Shown here in pieces: positions 1-6,083 of a stretch of DNA of 9,273 bases (positions are counted from its first letter, which is position 1; every line of letters starts with the position of its first letter). A program made the translations under genes and the position numbers. Origin of the DNA: Flavobacterium sp. (lineage in GTDB: Bacteria; Bacteroidota; Bacteroidia; Flavobacteriales; Flavobacteriaceae); contig JAAURU010000116.1 in the NCBI GenBank assembly GCA_012032075.1, forward strand, positions 1 through 9,273. Direction: 5' to 3'. The notes beneath the pieces are model-generated. The model did not search any database. It had not been told where the DNA came from and saw only the letters and a list, made by a program, of their open reading frames with translations.

Positions 1-21
1 CCCAGGTGTCCGGTGCTGAAT

Positions 22-693
22 CGCCAATGGACCGAAGATGACTCGTCCACGAATTGAAAATTTCTCCTTAAAGGTAAATCAACCTTATCCGATTCTGAAC
101 TTTTAGCCATTCTTATAGGTTCTGGTTCACGAAACGAAAGCGCTGTTCAATTGTGTCAGCGCATTTTAGCCTCTACTAATAATAATCTTAATCAACTTGG
201 AAAAGTTTCTATCCAACAGTTAACGCAATTTAAAGGAATTGGAGAAGCTAAAGCAATTTCCATTGCAGCAGCATTAGAATTAGGCAGAAGAAGACGTGAT
301 GAAGAAACAGTTGAATTGGTTAAAATTACTTCTAGTAAAGCAGTTTTTCAATTAATGCAACCTATAATAGGAGAGTTGCCTCATGAAGAATTTTGGGTGT
401 TATACCTTAATAATGCCAATAAAATTATTTATAAATCGCAGATAAGTAAAGGTGGTTTAACAGGAACAGTTGTTGATTCTCGCGTTGTTTTTAAATTAGC
501 ACTCGAGCATAATGCTACAGCAGTTATTTTGTCTCACAATCATCCTTCTGGAAAATTAAAAGCCAGTCAAGCTGATATTCAATTAACTAAAGCCTTACAA
601 CAAGCAGGAAAAAGTCTTGAAATACAAGTTTTAGATCATATTATAGTTACAGAAAAGGATTATTTTAGTTTTGCAGATGAAGGAATGTTGTAA
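22..693 (+). CDS. radC: RadC family JAB/MPN domain protein, 5' end damaged
   Basis: RadC-family protein with an N-terminal helix-hairpin-helix (around FKGIGEAKA, bases 229-255) and a C-terminal JAB/MPN+ metalloprotease-like fold. The metal-site pattern is visible: an early Glu pair (HEEFW, 382-396), SHNHPSG (532-552) and an Asp ten residues after the second His. The family was first linked to DNA repair, but its real role is unresolved. The uninterrupted frame can be read only from about base 58. Upstream, residues like QWTEDD (25-42) and RPRIE (43-57) follow the usual RadC N-terminus, but joining them needs one extra base removed near 43-44 and one A added in the run at 57-60. A TTG at 151 begins an open stretch but is internal, because clear RadC sequence (LSDSELLAILIGSGSR) lies before it. 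The true start is at or left of the window edge. Family identity is very secure; the 5' boundary is not. Confidence 0.93.
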
Positions 694-697
694 ATAA

Positions 698-739
698 TTT
701 GTATTTCAAAGACATTTGTCGTATTTTTACAGACAAATG
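698..739 (+). promoter_or_regulatory. Predicted promoter and palindromic operator of the toxin-antitoxin pair
   Basis: A TTTG at 698-701 and TATTTTTA at 722-729 (7 of 8 to the Bacteroidota TAnnTTTG -7 element) are 20 bases apart, a normal spacing for this phylum. An inverted repeat flanks the -7 box: CATTTGTC (713-720) pairs with GACAAATG (732-739), and GTA/TAC extends the stem with one bulged A at 731. An operator over the promoter fits negative autoregulation by the antitoxin or the toxin-antitoxin complex, as in many type II systems. No T-tract follows, so it is not a terminator. The role is inferred. Confidence 0.5.
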
Positions 740-747
740 ACGTTATT

Positions 748-1251
748 ATGACAAAGTTAGTTGCTAATTCAGATATTAAAATAGACAAAGCTGTTAGAAT
801 GTATGTTTCTAAAGTAGGGAAGGAGTCTGATTTAACTGTGGTTGATAAAAATATTACTTATAAAAAATTTCTATCTAACAGAATGTTAATAGTGCATTCT
901 ATTAGAAGAGGTTTGCCTTATGAAATATATGATTTAATAAAAGAACGTACTCCATTTAACGAAGAAGATTGGGCGCAGTTTTTAGGTGTTTCTTTACGAA
1001 CGTTACAACGTAATAAGTCAAAAAAAGATTTTGTTTTTGATCCTATTCCAACGGAAAAAATACTGGAACTTGCAGAAGTTACTTCATTAGGAAAAGAAGT
1101 TTTTGATACTAAAGAGCAATTTTACCTTTGGTTAAACACTCCAAATTTTGCATTGGGAAACCTACAACCCTTTGAATTATTAAAAGATTCTTATGGAAAG
1201 GAAATGGTTATGAATGAATTGAATAAAATTCAATATGGAATTTTTGTGTAA
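748..1251 (+). CDS. Antitoxin of the Xre/MbcA/ParS family (DUF2384 toxin-binding domain)
   Basis: Antitoxin of a RES-Xre type II system; it should bind and neutralise the RES toxin encoded next to it and repress the operon. The 167-residue protein has an N-terminal region of about 65 residues, a helix-turn-helix-like segment (about residues 70-92, EEDWAQFLGVSLRTLQRN) and the C-terminal toxin-binding domain (about 112-165, with SLGKEVF, FYLWLNTPN and ALGNLQPFELL). That last pattern is typical of the MbcA/ParS/Xre C-terminal domain, where a short-patch LWL.P...L....P..LL is conserved. The stop TAA shares its last base with the toxin ATG, so the two are very likely translationally coupled. The start at 748 follows a predicted promoter-operator by nine bases; no Shine-Dalgarno is seen, as usual in this phylum. 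The frame is intact, unlike several neighbours. Confidence 0.93.
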   Translation: MTKLVANSDIKIDKAVRMYVSKVGKESDLTVVDKNITYKKFLSNRMLIVHSIRRGLPYEIYDLIKERTPFNEEDWAQFLGVSLRTLQRNKSKKDFVFDPIPTEKILELAEVTSLGKEVFDTKEQFYLWLNTPNFALGNLQPFELLKDSYGKEMVMNELNKIQYGIFV

Positions 1252-1709
1252 TGGAAGTATTTCGGTTAGCTAATAAAAAATATCCTATAGAACTTTCTGG
1301 TGTGGGTGCATCTATAACAGGGGCAAGATGGAATTCTAAGGGAATAGAAGTGGTTTACACAGCTCAAAGTAGAGCCTTAGCCATGGCTGAGGTAGTGGTA
1401 CATGTTACTTTAGCAACTTTGCCTTCTGGTTATGCTATGTTAACCGTTTTTATTCCAGATGATATTGTAATCGAAATGATTGATATTAAGAAATTACCTA
1501 TTGGCTGGAATAGTTTTCCTGAATTAATTGAAACTCAAAAAATTGGAGATGATTTTCTTCGAAATAAAAAAAGCGCTGTTTTAAAAGTGCCTTCTGCTGT
1601 TGTGCAAGGAGATTATAATTATTTACTTAATCCTTTTCATGATGATTTCAAGAAAATAAAAATTATTCAACAAGAAGATTTTCCTTTCGATAAAAGAATT
1701 TTTAAATAA
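1251..1709 (+). CDS. RES-domain toxin of a type II toxin-antitoxin pair
   Basis: RES-family toxins act on cellular NAD+: studied members hydrolyse or phosphorolyse it (MbcT) or use it for ADP-ribosylation (ParT). This 152-residue protein is the usual length and shows the family marks: FR near the N-terminus (residues 4-5), GARWNSKG (24-31), VVYTAQSRALAMAE (34-47, with the conserved Tyr36 and Glu47), then a Ser-containing VPSAVV (113-118) and NPFH (127-130), the source of the Arg-Glu-Ser naming. All conserved polar positions appear present, so it is probably active. The gene starts inside the antitoxin stop codon and ends two bases before the convergent fur-like gene, so no room is left for a terminator between them. 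Which NAD chemistry this member uses cannot be read from sequence. Confidence 0.93.
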   Translation: MEVFRLANKKYPIELSGVGASITGARWNSKGIEVVYTAQSRALAMAEVVVHVTLATLPSGYAMLTVFIPDDIVIEMIDIKKLPIGWNSFPELIETQKIGDDFLRNKKSAVLKVPSAVVQGDYNYLLNPFHDDFKKIKIIQQEDFPFDKRIFK

Positions 1710-1711
1710 TT

Positions 1712-2115
1712 TTAAGAATTACAATCTGAACAAATACCAGATAAGACTAATTGCATTTCTTTAGTTACAAAACCTTTTGGAAGTTTAATTTCGGGTCTAA
1801 TTTCGTCTAAGCAAATTGTTTTCTCACACTTAACACATGAAAAGTGAACATGATTGTGTAAATGTGTTTCTTCTTCATGATGATTGCAGGTTTGCATATT
1901 GCATATTGAATTGCACCTTCTAAGCTTATAATTTTATGTAATTTACCTTCATCTACTAATCTATCTAAAGCTCTATAAATTGTTACTCGATCTATTTTTT
2001 CTTCAAAATAATCTTGAAAATTTTTATGCGTTAAAGCTTCTTGCTTTTGTTCGAGTAGCTTTATAATTTCTTGTTTTGTTGTTGAATTTCTTTCTCTTTG
2101 AATTTTTTTCTCCAT
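1712..2115 (-). CDS. Fur-family metalloregulator (Zur-like), one apparent frameshift
   Basis: Fur-superfamily metal-dependent repressor. The N-terminal half is a winged helix (TTKQEIIKLLEQ, then RVTIYRALDRLVDEGKLHK, residues 43-61). The C-terminal half is the dimerisation/metal domain, with a His-rich strand (HLHNHVHF, 85-92), CVKC (94-97) and a C-terminal CSDC (129-132), the two CxxC pairs of the structural zinc site. The reading frame breaks near 1891-1893: restoring one T there (an A in the coding strand) turns ...QYAICK into ...QYAICKTCNHHEEE and gives one 134-residue protein of normal family length. Treating the two halves as separate genes makes no sense, since each is half a Fur fold. 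It is divergent from the merC-like gene with a palindrome between. Zur is my preferred reading because of the histidine-rich transporter downstream, but Fur or PerR cannot be excluded from sequence. Confidence 0.9.
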
Positions 2116-2132
2116 TATATTATTTTTTATTA

Positions 2133-2152
2133 TATATTTGCAACAATATTGC
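2133..2152 (+). promoter_or_regulatory. Predicted -7 box and Fur-family operator in the fur/merC divergent region
   Basis: TATATTTG at 2133-2140 is a perfect match to the Bacteroidota -7 consensus for transcription toward the merC-like gene. It runs directly into GCAACAATATTGC (2140-2152), a 13-base palindrome with one mismatched pair, placed where a bound repressor would block both divergent genes. No convincing -33 TTTG is seen at the right distance. Binding by the adjacent Fur-like protein is inferred from position only. Confidence 0.45.
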
Positions 2153-2171
2153 GTTTAAGTATTTTTAAAAA

Positions 2172-2518
2172 ATGAAAACAAATATTTCAAAATCTCTTGA
2201 TTATATAGGAATTTCAACTGCTACACTATGTTTAGTACATTGTTTGGTTTTTCCTCTTTTTGCAATTATTCCGTTAGGAGTAAGTCATAATCATTGGATA
2301 GATTTACTATTTGCTCTAATAGGTTTGTTTGCTGTTGTAAAAATACTAAAAACAACGTTCAAAAACATATAAAACTAATTTTATTGATTTCTATAAGTTT
2401 TATTTTATTAAGCATAATTTATACAATCATTACTCACAAACACAGTGTGGTAATGTATTTAGGTGGAATAGGAATGATTATTGGTCATTTGCTAAATTTT
2501 AAAAATCATAAGCATTGA
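2172..2518 (+). CDS. MerC-domain inner-membrane protein, one apparent frameshift
   Basis: Small four-helix membrane protein of the MerC domain family. MerC of mercury operons carries Hg(II) across the inner membrane, but many Bacteroidota homologues lie beside Fur/Zur regulators without other mer genes, and a role with another metal is likelier here. The diagnostic LCLVHC-FP motif (residues 19-28) lies in the first membrane segment; further segments fall at about 42-58, 67-88 and 92-110. Histidines cluster outside the membrane (SHNHW, THKH and a C-terminal NHKH). The frame breaks at the A run 2361-2365: one added A gives ...TTFKKHIKLILLISISF and a 115-residue protein. An ATG at 2294 in the second frame is not a real start. 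It is divergent from the fur-like gene and just upstream of the ABC operon. Confidence 0.85.
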
Positions 2519-2525
2519 TTAGAGA

Positions 2526-2650
2526 TTAATTTGGCTCTTTGTAGTTTTAATTTGTTATTGTTAAGGTTATTAATAAATTTTTCATATGCTACAGGAGCCA
2601 TCTTTTTTTTTAAAAATAGTGAGAAAATCTTTGTATCAATTTCTTATTCT
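2526..2650. repeat. Hairpin repeat element, copy 1
   Basis: First of two direct copies with a period of about 150 bases. The 5' arm at 2532-2544 (TGGCTCTTTGTAG) pairs with the 3' arm at 2589-2600 (CTACAGGAGCCA): twelve pairs, one G-T pair, one bulged T. A loop of 44 AT-rich bases lies between. A nine-T run follows (2602-2610), then a shared tail around AGAAAATCTTT (2622-2632). The orientation is undetermined. Confidence 0.7.
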
Positions 2651-2676
2651 AAAATCAAAAATATTGATTTAGTTAG

Positions 2677-2796
2677 CTAATTTGGTTCTTTGCGGGAGTT
2701 AATTGTTATAGTTTGGTTATTAGTACATTTTCACATAACCGCAAAGACCAATTTTTTTGAAAACATTAAGAAAATCTTTCTTATCAATTCCTTATC
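2677..2796. repeat. Hairpin repeat element, copy 2
   Basis: Second direct copy. The 5' arm at 2682-2695 (TTGGTTCTTTGCGG) pairs with the 3' arm at 2739-2751 (CCGCAAAGACCAA): thirteen pairs and one bulged T, with a 43-base loop. A seven-T run (2752-2758) and the tail AGAAAATCTTT (2769-2779) match copy 1. Arm differences from copy 1 are compensated on the opposite arm, which supports a real structure. Confidence 0.7.
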
Positions 2797-2827
2797 TTGC
2801 ATCACTTAAAATAAAAGCATATCAAAA

Positions 2828-3458
2828 ATGATAAGCACAAAAAACATTACATTTTCTTATAACAAAGAGCAATCGTTTATTTTGCCAGATTTATACTGCG
2901 AAGCTGGAAGTACTATTTTAATAACTGGAGATTCTGGTAAAGGAAAAACTACTTATTTGCATATTCTGGCAGGTTTACTTACTCCTACGACTGGAAGTAT
3001 TGAGATTGACAAAACAAATATCGTTGCACTTTTCAGAAAGTAAAAATGATAAATTTAGAGGTCAAAATATAGGATTGGTATTTCAAAAATCTTATTTCAT
3101 AAGTGCTTTAACGGTTTTAGAAAATTTGGAAATGGCAAGTTGGTTAGCAACAGGCAAGAAAAACTCAGCTAGAGCTAAAAAAATATTGGAACAATTAGAT
3201 ATCACAAGTCAAGCCAATAAATTCCCAAGCCAATTAAGTATAGGTCAACAGCAACGTGTTTCCATAGCTCGTGCTTTAATGAATGAACCCAAAGTTTTAT
3301 TAGCAGACGAACCCACATCAAGTTTAGATGATAAAAATGCAGAAAAAGTCATTGCTTTGTTAACTTCCCTTTCAAAAGAATATAAAGCAGCTTTGGTTAT
3401 CGTAACACATGATAATCGAATTAAAGAAAAATTTAGTAACCGAATAACGTTAATATAA
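2828..3458 (+). CDS. ABC transporter ATP-binding protein (LolD/MacB type), one apparent frameshift
   Basis: Cytoplasmic ATPase that powers the FtsX-type permease encoded one base downstream. All ABC motifs are present once the frame is restored: Walker A GDSGKGKTT (residues 34-42), Q-loop LVFQ (83-86), signature LSIGQQQR (136-143), Walker B VLLADEP (156-162), D-loop SSLD and H-loop THD (193-195). The LSxGQQQR signature and short length place it in the LolD/MacB/FtsE group, which works with FtsX-fold permeases. The frame breaks in the T run 3030-3033: removing one T joins ...DKTNIVAL to SESKNDKFRGQNIG and gives 209 residues, a normal size. Neither half alone could work, since Walker A and Walker B are in different frames. 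It is the first gene of a three-gene operon. Confidence 0.93.
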
Positions 3459-3459
3459 C

Positions 3460-4758
3460 ATGATAGCAAAATTAGCATGGAGAAATATTTGGTTTAAGCC
3501 TTTAAATACTATTTTAAGTATCATTCTACTAACGTCAAGTGTTGCCATAATTACTGTTTTAGTACTTTTAGAAAAACAGTTCGAAGAAAAATTTAGTAAT
3601 AATATTGATGGTGTCGATTTAGTTCTTGGAGCACAAGGAAGTCCGTTGCAACTAATTTTATCATCAGTTTATCAAGTGGATGCTCCTACAGGAAATATAA
3701 GTTATGATTCTGTAAAAGTTTGGATGCAACATCCGTTTGTAGAAAAAGCGATTCCTTTAGCATTTGGAGATAATTATAGAGGTTATAAGATACTTGGAAC
3801 TACTCCTGATTATTTAGAAAAACATGGTGCAACTTTAGCTCAAGGGAAATTATATCAAAAGAATTTTGAAGTTGTAATAGGAGGAGAGATTGCGCAAAAA
3901 TTAAATCTTAAAATAGGAGATACTTTTTTTGGGTCACATGGAGACGCAGCTGAAGGAGAAGTACATGATCATTATGATTATAAAGTAGTAGGAATTGCAA
4001 AAATAACAGGTAGAGTAGTGGATAATCTTATTTTATGTACTATTCCAAGTGTTTGGCAAATGCATGGTAATCATGAGGAAGTTGAAATGCACAATCTAGA
4101 ACATGGAGAAGAAGGTCACATTCATGAAGATGGAGACGAACATTATCAACACGAGCATGACCATGATGAGCATAGTCATTCAGAAGAAGATATGACTTTA
4201 AGTGAACCAGGAATGGAAATAACGGCTGTTTTATTGAAATTTAGAAATAAAATGGGAATTGTTACTTGGCCAAGAATCATTGCACAAAACACAAAAATGC
4301 AAGCGGCTTCTCCAGCTATAGAAGTAAATCGTTTATTTTCTTTATTTGGTATAGGAATAGAGGCACTTCGTTATTTAGCTTATGGTATTATGTTTATTTC
4401 TGGGATTTCAATCTTCATTGCTTTATTCAATACATTAAAAGAACGTAAAAATGAATTTGCATTATTAAGAGTAAATGGAGCAAAACGTTACCAACTTTTA
4501 AATCTAGTTTTAATCGAAAGTTTATTACTTTGTATTGTAGGTTTTATTTTTGGTACGATTTTGGGAAGAGTAGCGTTAGTATTTATTTCAAATTCTGCCG
4601 AAAAAGATTTTAAATTCAGTTTTAATCCTTATGAATTTATTTGGCAAAAAGAAGGATTATTATTTGGATTAACAATAATAGTAGGAATCATCGCAGCTTT
4701 AATTCCAGCAGTTAAGGCTTATCAATTAAATATTTCAAAAACATTAGCAAATGCGTAA
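3460..4758 (+). CDS. FtsX/MacB-type ABC permease with a histidine-rich periplasmic loop
   Basis: Inner-membrane permease of 432 residues with the MacB/FtsX layout: one N-terminal membrane helix (about 17-37), a large periplasmic domain (about 40-300) and three C-terminal helices (about 304-325, 347-373 and 400-420). The second helix is followed by the cytoplasmic coupling motif LKERKNEFALLRVNGAKR (326-343), typical of the FtsX domain. Unusual for the superfamily is a tract at residues 202-244 with twelve histidines among many Asp and Glu, plus SHGDAAEGEVHDHYDY just before it (159-174). Such tracts bind zinc or similar metals. It starts one base after the ATPase stop and overlaps the next start by eight bases, so the three genes are one coupled operon. 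Similarity in layout to the ZrgBCDE/PA4065-type permeases suggests a zinc-linked role; direction of transport and substrate are not shown by sequence. Confidence 0.93.
   Translation: MIAKLAWRNIWFKPLNTILSIILLTSSVAIITVLVLLEKQFEEKFSNNIDGVDLVLGAQGSPLQLILSSVYQVDAPTGNISYDSVKVWMQHPFVEKAIPLAFGDNYRGYKILGTTPDYLEKHGATLAQGKLYQKNFEVVIGGEIAQKLNLKIGDTFFGSHGDAAEGEVHDHYDYKVVGIAKITGRVVDNLILCTIPSVWQMHGNHEEVEMHNLEHGEEGHIHEDGDEHYQHEHDHDEHSHSEEDMTLSEPGMEITAVLLKFRNKMGIVTWPRIIAQNTKMQAASPAIEVNRLFSLFGIGIEALRYLAYGIMFISGISIFIALFNTLKERKNEFALLRVNGAKRYQLLNLVLIESLLLCIVGFIFGTILGRVALVFISNSAEKDFKFSFNPYEFIWQKEGLLFGLTIIVGIIAALIPAVKAYQLNISKTLANA
4063..4191 (+). other. Histidine/acidic-rich tract inside the permease
   Basis: Codes for residues 202-244, with HxH and HxHDHDEHSH patterns and twelve histidines in 39 residues. 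It lies in the predicted periplasmic domain and is the likely metal-capturing part of the transporter. The frame is uninterrupted. Confidence 0.85.
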
Positions 4759-5235
4759 TTATATTAAATTTTCAATGGTTTTATTTGGAGCTATTTTGTT
4801 TTTTAGTTTAGTTCTAAAAAGAATAGCACAAACTTCAAAACTCAAAAAAACATTATTTTAACAGATACTTTAACATGGAGTCTATTAGGGAAAATTGACT
4901 TTATAAAGAAGCCTGATAAAGTATATGGTGAAATTATGTTTCCTGTGGTTAACCCTAAGTTAAAAGCTTTACAAGGCAAACAAGTACAATTAAGTGGATT
5001 TATAATTCCTATCGATAACAAAAATTATGCTATTAGTAAAAATGTATTTGCAGCTTGTTTCTTTTGTGGAAAATCAGGTCCAGAAACACTTGCAGGAATT
5101 AAGTTTAAGGGAGATTTACCTAAATTAAAAACCGATCAATATGTTACCTTAAAAGGAACTTTTAGATACAATCAAGACGATGTGGAAGACTGGATTTATC
5201 ATATAGAAAATGCAGTGATCACAGCTGGAAATTAA
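4751..5235 (+). CDS. Secreted DUF3299-family protein, one apparent frameshift
   Basis: Protein of about 161 residues with an N-terminal hydrophobic signal (MRNYIKFSMVLFGAILFF, from the ATG at 4751) and a DUF3299-type domain: MFPVVNPKLKALQGKQVQLSGF, then IPID, AACFFCG (CxxC, about residues 103-106), SGPE, and a C-terminal LKGTFRYN. Proteins of this family sit in the Zur-regulated operon PA4063-PA4066 of Pseudomonas aeruginosa and related zrg clusters. The CFFC pair could bind metal or act in thiol chemistry; its function is unknown. The start overlaps the permease stop by eight bases. The frame must change between about 4804 and 4850; one missing T in 4807-4809 or one missing A in 4844-4850 would each repair it, and I cannot choose. 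The intact frame from 4936 alone would lack the signal peptide. It is the last gene of the operon, before a terminator. Confidence 0.82.
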
Positions 5236-5239
5236 TTGG

Positions 5240-5263
5240 AAGCCCATCTTTTGGGCTTTTTTT
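5240..5263 (+). terminator. Rho-independent terminator after the ABC operon
   Basis: AAGCCCA (5240-5246) pairs with TGGGCTT (5252-5258) around a five-base loop, followed by a run of T to 5263. It begins four bases after the DUF3299 stop and ends the metal-transport operon. Confidence 0.88.
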
Positions 5264-5290
5264 ATCGTTTCTTCCTGCTGTTCGTTTTAT

Positions 5291-5342
5291 CTTTTTAATT
5301 TTTTGTCATACTGAGCTTGTCGACGTACAAAAAATTAAAAAG
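5291..5342. repeat. REP-like inverted repeat with an ACTGAGCTTGTCGA core
   Basis: A perfect 16-base inverted repeat (CTTTTTAATTTTTTGT at 5291-5306 and its complement at 5327-5342) encloses a 20-base core containing ACTGAGCTTGTCGA. From memory, GTCATACTGAGCTTGTCGA-like words recur between genes in many Bacteroidota genomes, so this is probably one copy of a dispersed intergenic repeat. It could also act as a second terminator or mRNA end-stabiliser. Confidence 0.65.
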
Positions 5343-5390
5343 GATACCACTTCCATCAGGGCTAACTTCAAACTTTAGGAATTTTATATC

Positions 5391-6082
5391 ATGACATTTA
5401 AGAACAAAAGACACCTTTTTTTCGATTTAGATCATACACTTTGGGATTTCGATAAAAATTCAGCAGTAGCTTTCGATTTAATTTTCAAGGAATACAATTT
5501 TAATTTTTCCACAAACGATTTTCTGAAACATTATATTGCTAAAAATCAATATTATTGGTCTTTGTATCAAGTGAATAAAATTTCGCAAGAAGAATTGCGA
5601 TTTAAAAGATTAAATGATGTTTTTGAGATTTTGAATGAACCAGTTTCTGAAGTAATAGTAAATAAAATTTCTGATGATTATATTGAGCATTTACCAATAG
5701 TAATCATTTATTTGATGGAGCCATAGAAATTTTAGATTATTTACATTCAAAATATACATTGCATATTGTTACTAATGGCTTTCATTTTGTACAAGATAAA
5801 AAAATGAAAAATTCCAATATTTTTCATTTATTTTAGTACCATTACAAATTCTGAAAATGACAGGAGTTAAGAAACCACATCCCTCTATTTTTGAATATGC
5901 ATTAACTTTGGCAAAAGCCAATAAAGTTGAAAGTATAATGATAGGTGATAGTTTAGAAGCAGATGTTGAAGGAGCTTTTAGGTTTTGGAATTGACGCTAT
6001 CTTTTTTAACGAGCAGAATATTAAAATTGAAAAAAATATAACCCAAATTAATCATTTATTAGAACTTAAAAACCATTTATAA
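5391..6082 (+). CDS. HAD-superfamily hydrolase, YjjG-like nucleotidase, four apparent frameshifts
   Basis: Haloacid dehalogenase-type phosphatase. Motif I is FFDLDHTLWDFD (residues 10-21, nucleophile Asp12 and acid/base Asp14). Motif II Thr lies in HIVTNGFHFVQDKK, the motif III Lys in KKPHPSIFEYAL, and motif IV is IGDSLEADVEGA. The LDHTLWDF start and overall order match the YjjG group, which dephosphorylates pyrimidine nucleotides and modified forms, a house-cleaning role; the exact substrate is not proven here. Restoring one base near 5697-5702 and removing one each near 5827-5829, 5860 and 5976-5979 gives 229 residues, the normal family length, with all motifs in register. As given, no frame spans more than half the gene. 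Four errors in 690 bases is the highest density here; true pseudogene status is possible but sequencing error is preferred. One base separates its stop from the next start. Confidence 0.82.
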
Positions 6083-6083
6083 T

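Larger units (their letters stand above)
2519..2827. other. 309-base non-coding stretch between the merC-like gene and the ABC operon
   Basis: No plausible gene on either strand. Most of it consists of two diverged direct copies of a hairpin-bearing element, described separately. The last 30 bases before the ATPase start (2797-2827) contain no strong promoter match and only a lone TTGCA (2797-2801) resembling part of the upstream operator, so it is unclear whether the ABC operon has its own promoter or is read from the merC promoter. Confidence 0.7.

Noticed and set aside
711..739. A rho-independent terminator after radC
   Set aside because: The stem encloses the T stretch in its loop and no T-tract follows the 3' arm; operator fits better.
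1712..1897. A separate His/Cys-rich metal-binding peptide gene on the minus strand
   Set aside because: It is exactly the C-terminal metal domain of the Fur-like protein, cut off by a one-base shift; the N-terminal half lies directly upstream in the neighbouring frame.
2294..2518. A separate small gene beginning with ATG at 2294
   Set aside because: Its first part is an out-of-frame, Cys/Asn-rich reading of the MerC helix; only the part after about 2366 is real and it continues the MerC protein.
2172..2518. A mercury-resistance operon
   Set aside because: No merR, merT, merP or merA is present, and the neighbours point to a Fur-family-controlled metal system.
2828..3458. Programmed ribosomal frameshifting in the ABC ATPase and other split genes
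   Set aside because: No conserved slippery heptamer plus downstream structure is seen, and the same kind of break occurs in six other unrelated genes, so error is simpler.
3245..3478. Minus-strand open frame of 77 codons
   Set aside because: It lies opposite the ATPase Walker B/signature region, has no family features and no promoter; an antisense shadow.
4266..4448. Plus-strand open frame of 60 codons inside the permease
   Set aside because: Out-of-frame reading rich in Phe, Tyr and Trp inside a well-supported FtsX coding sequence.
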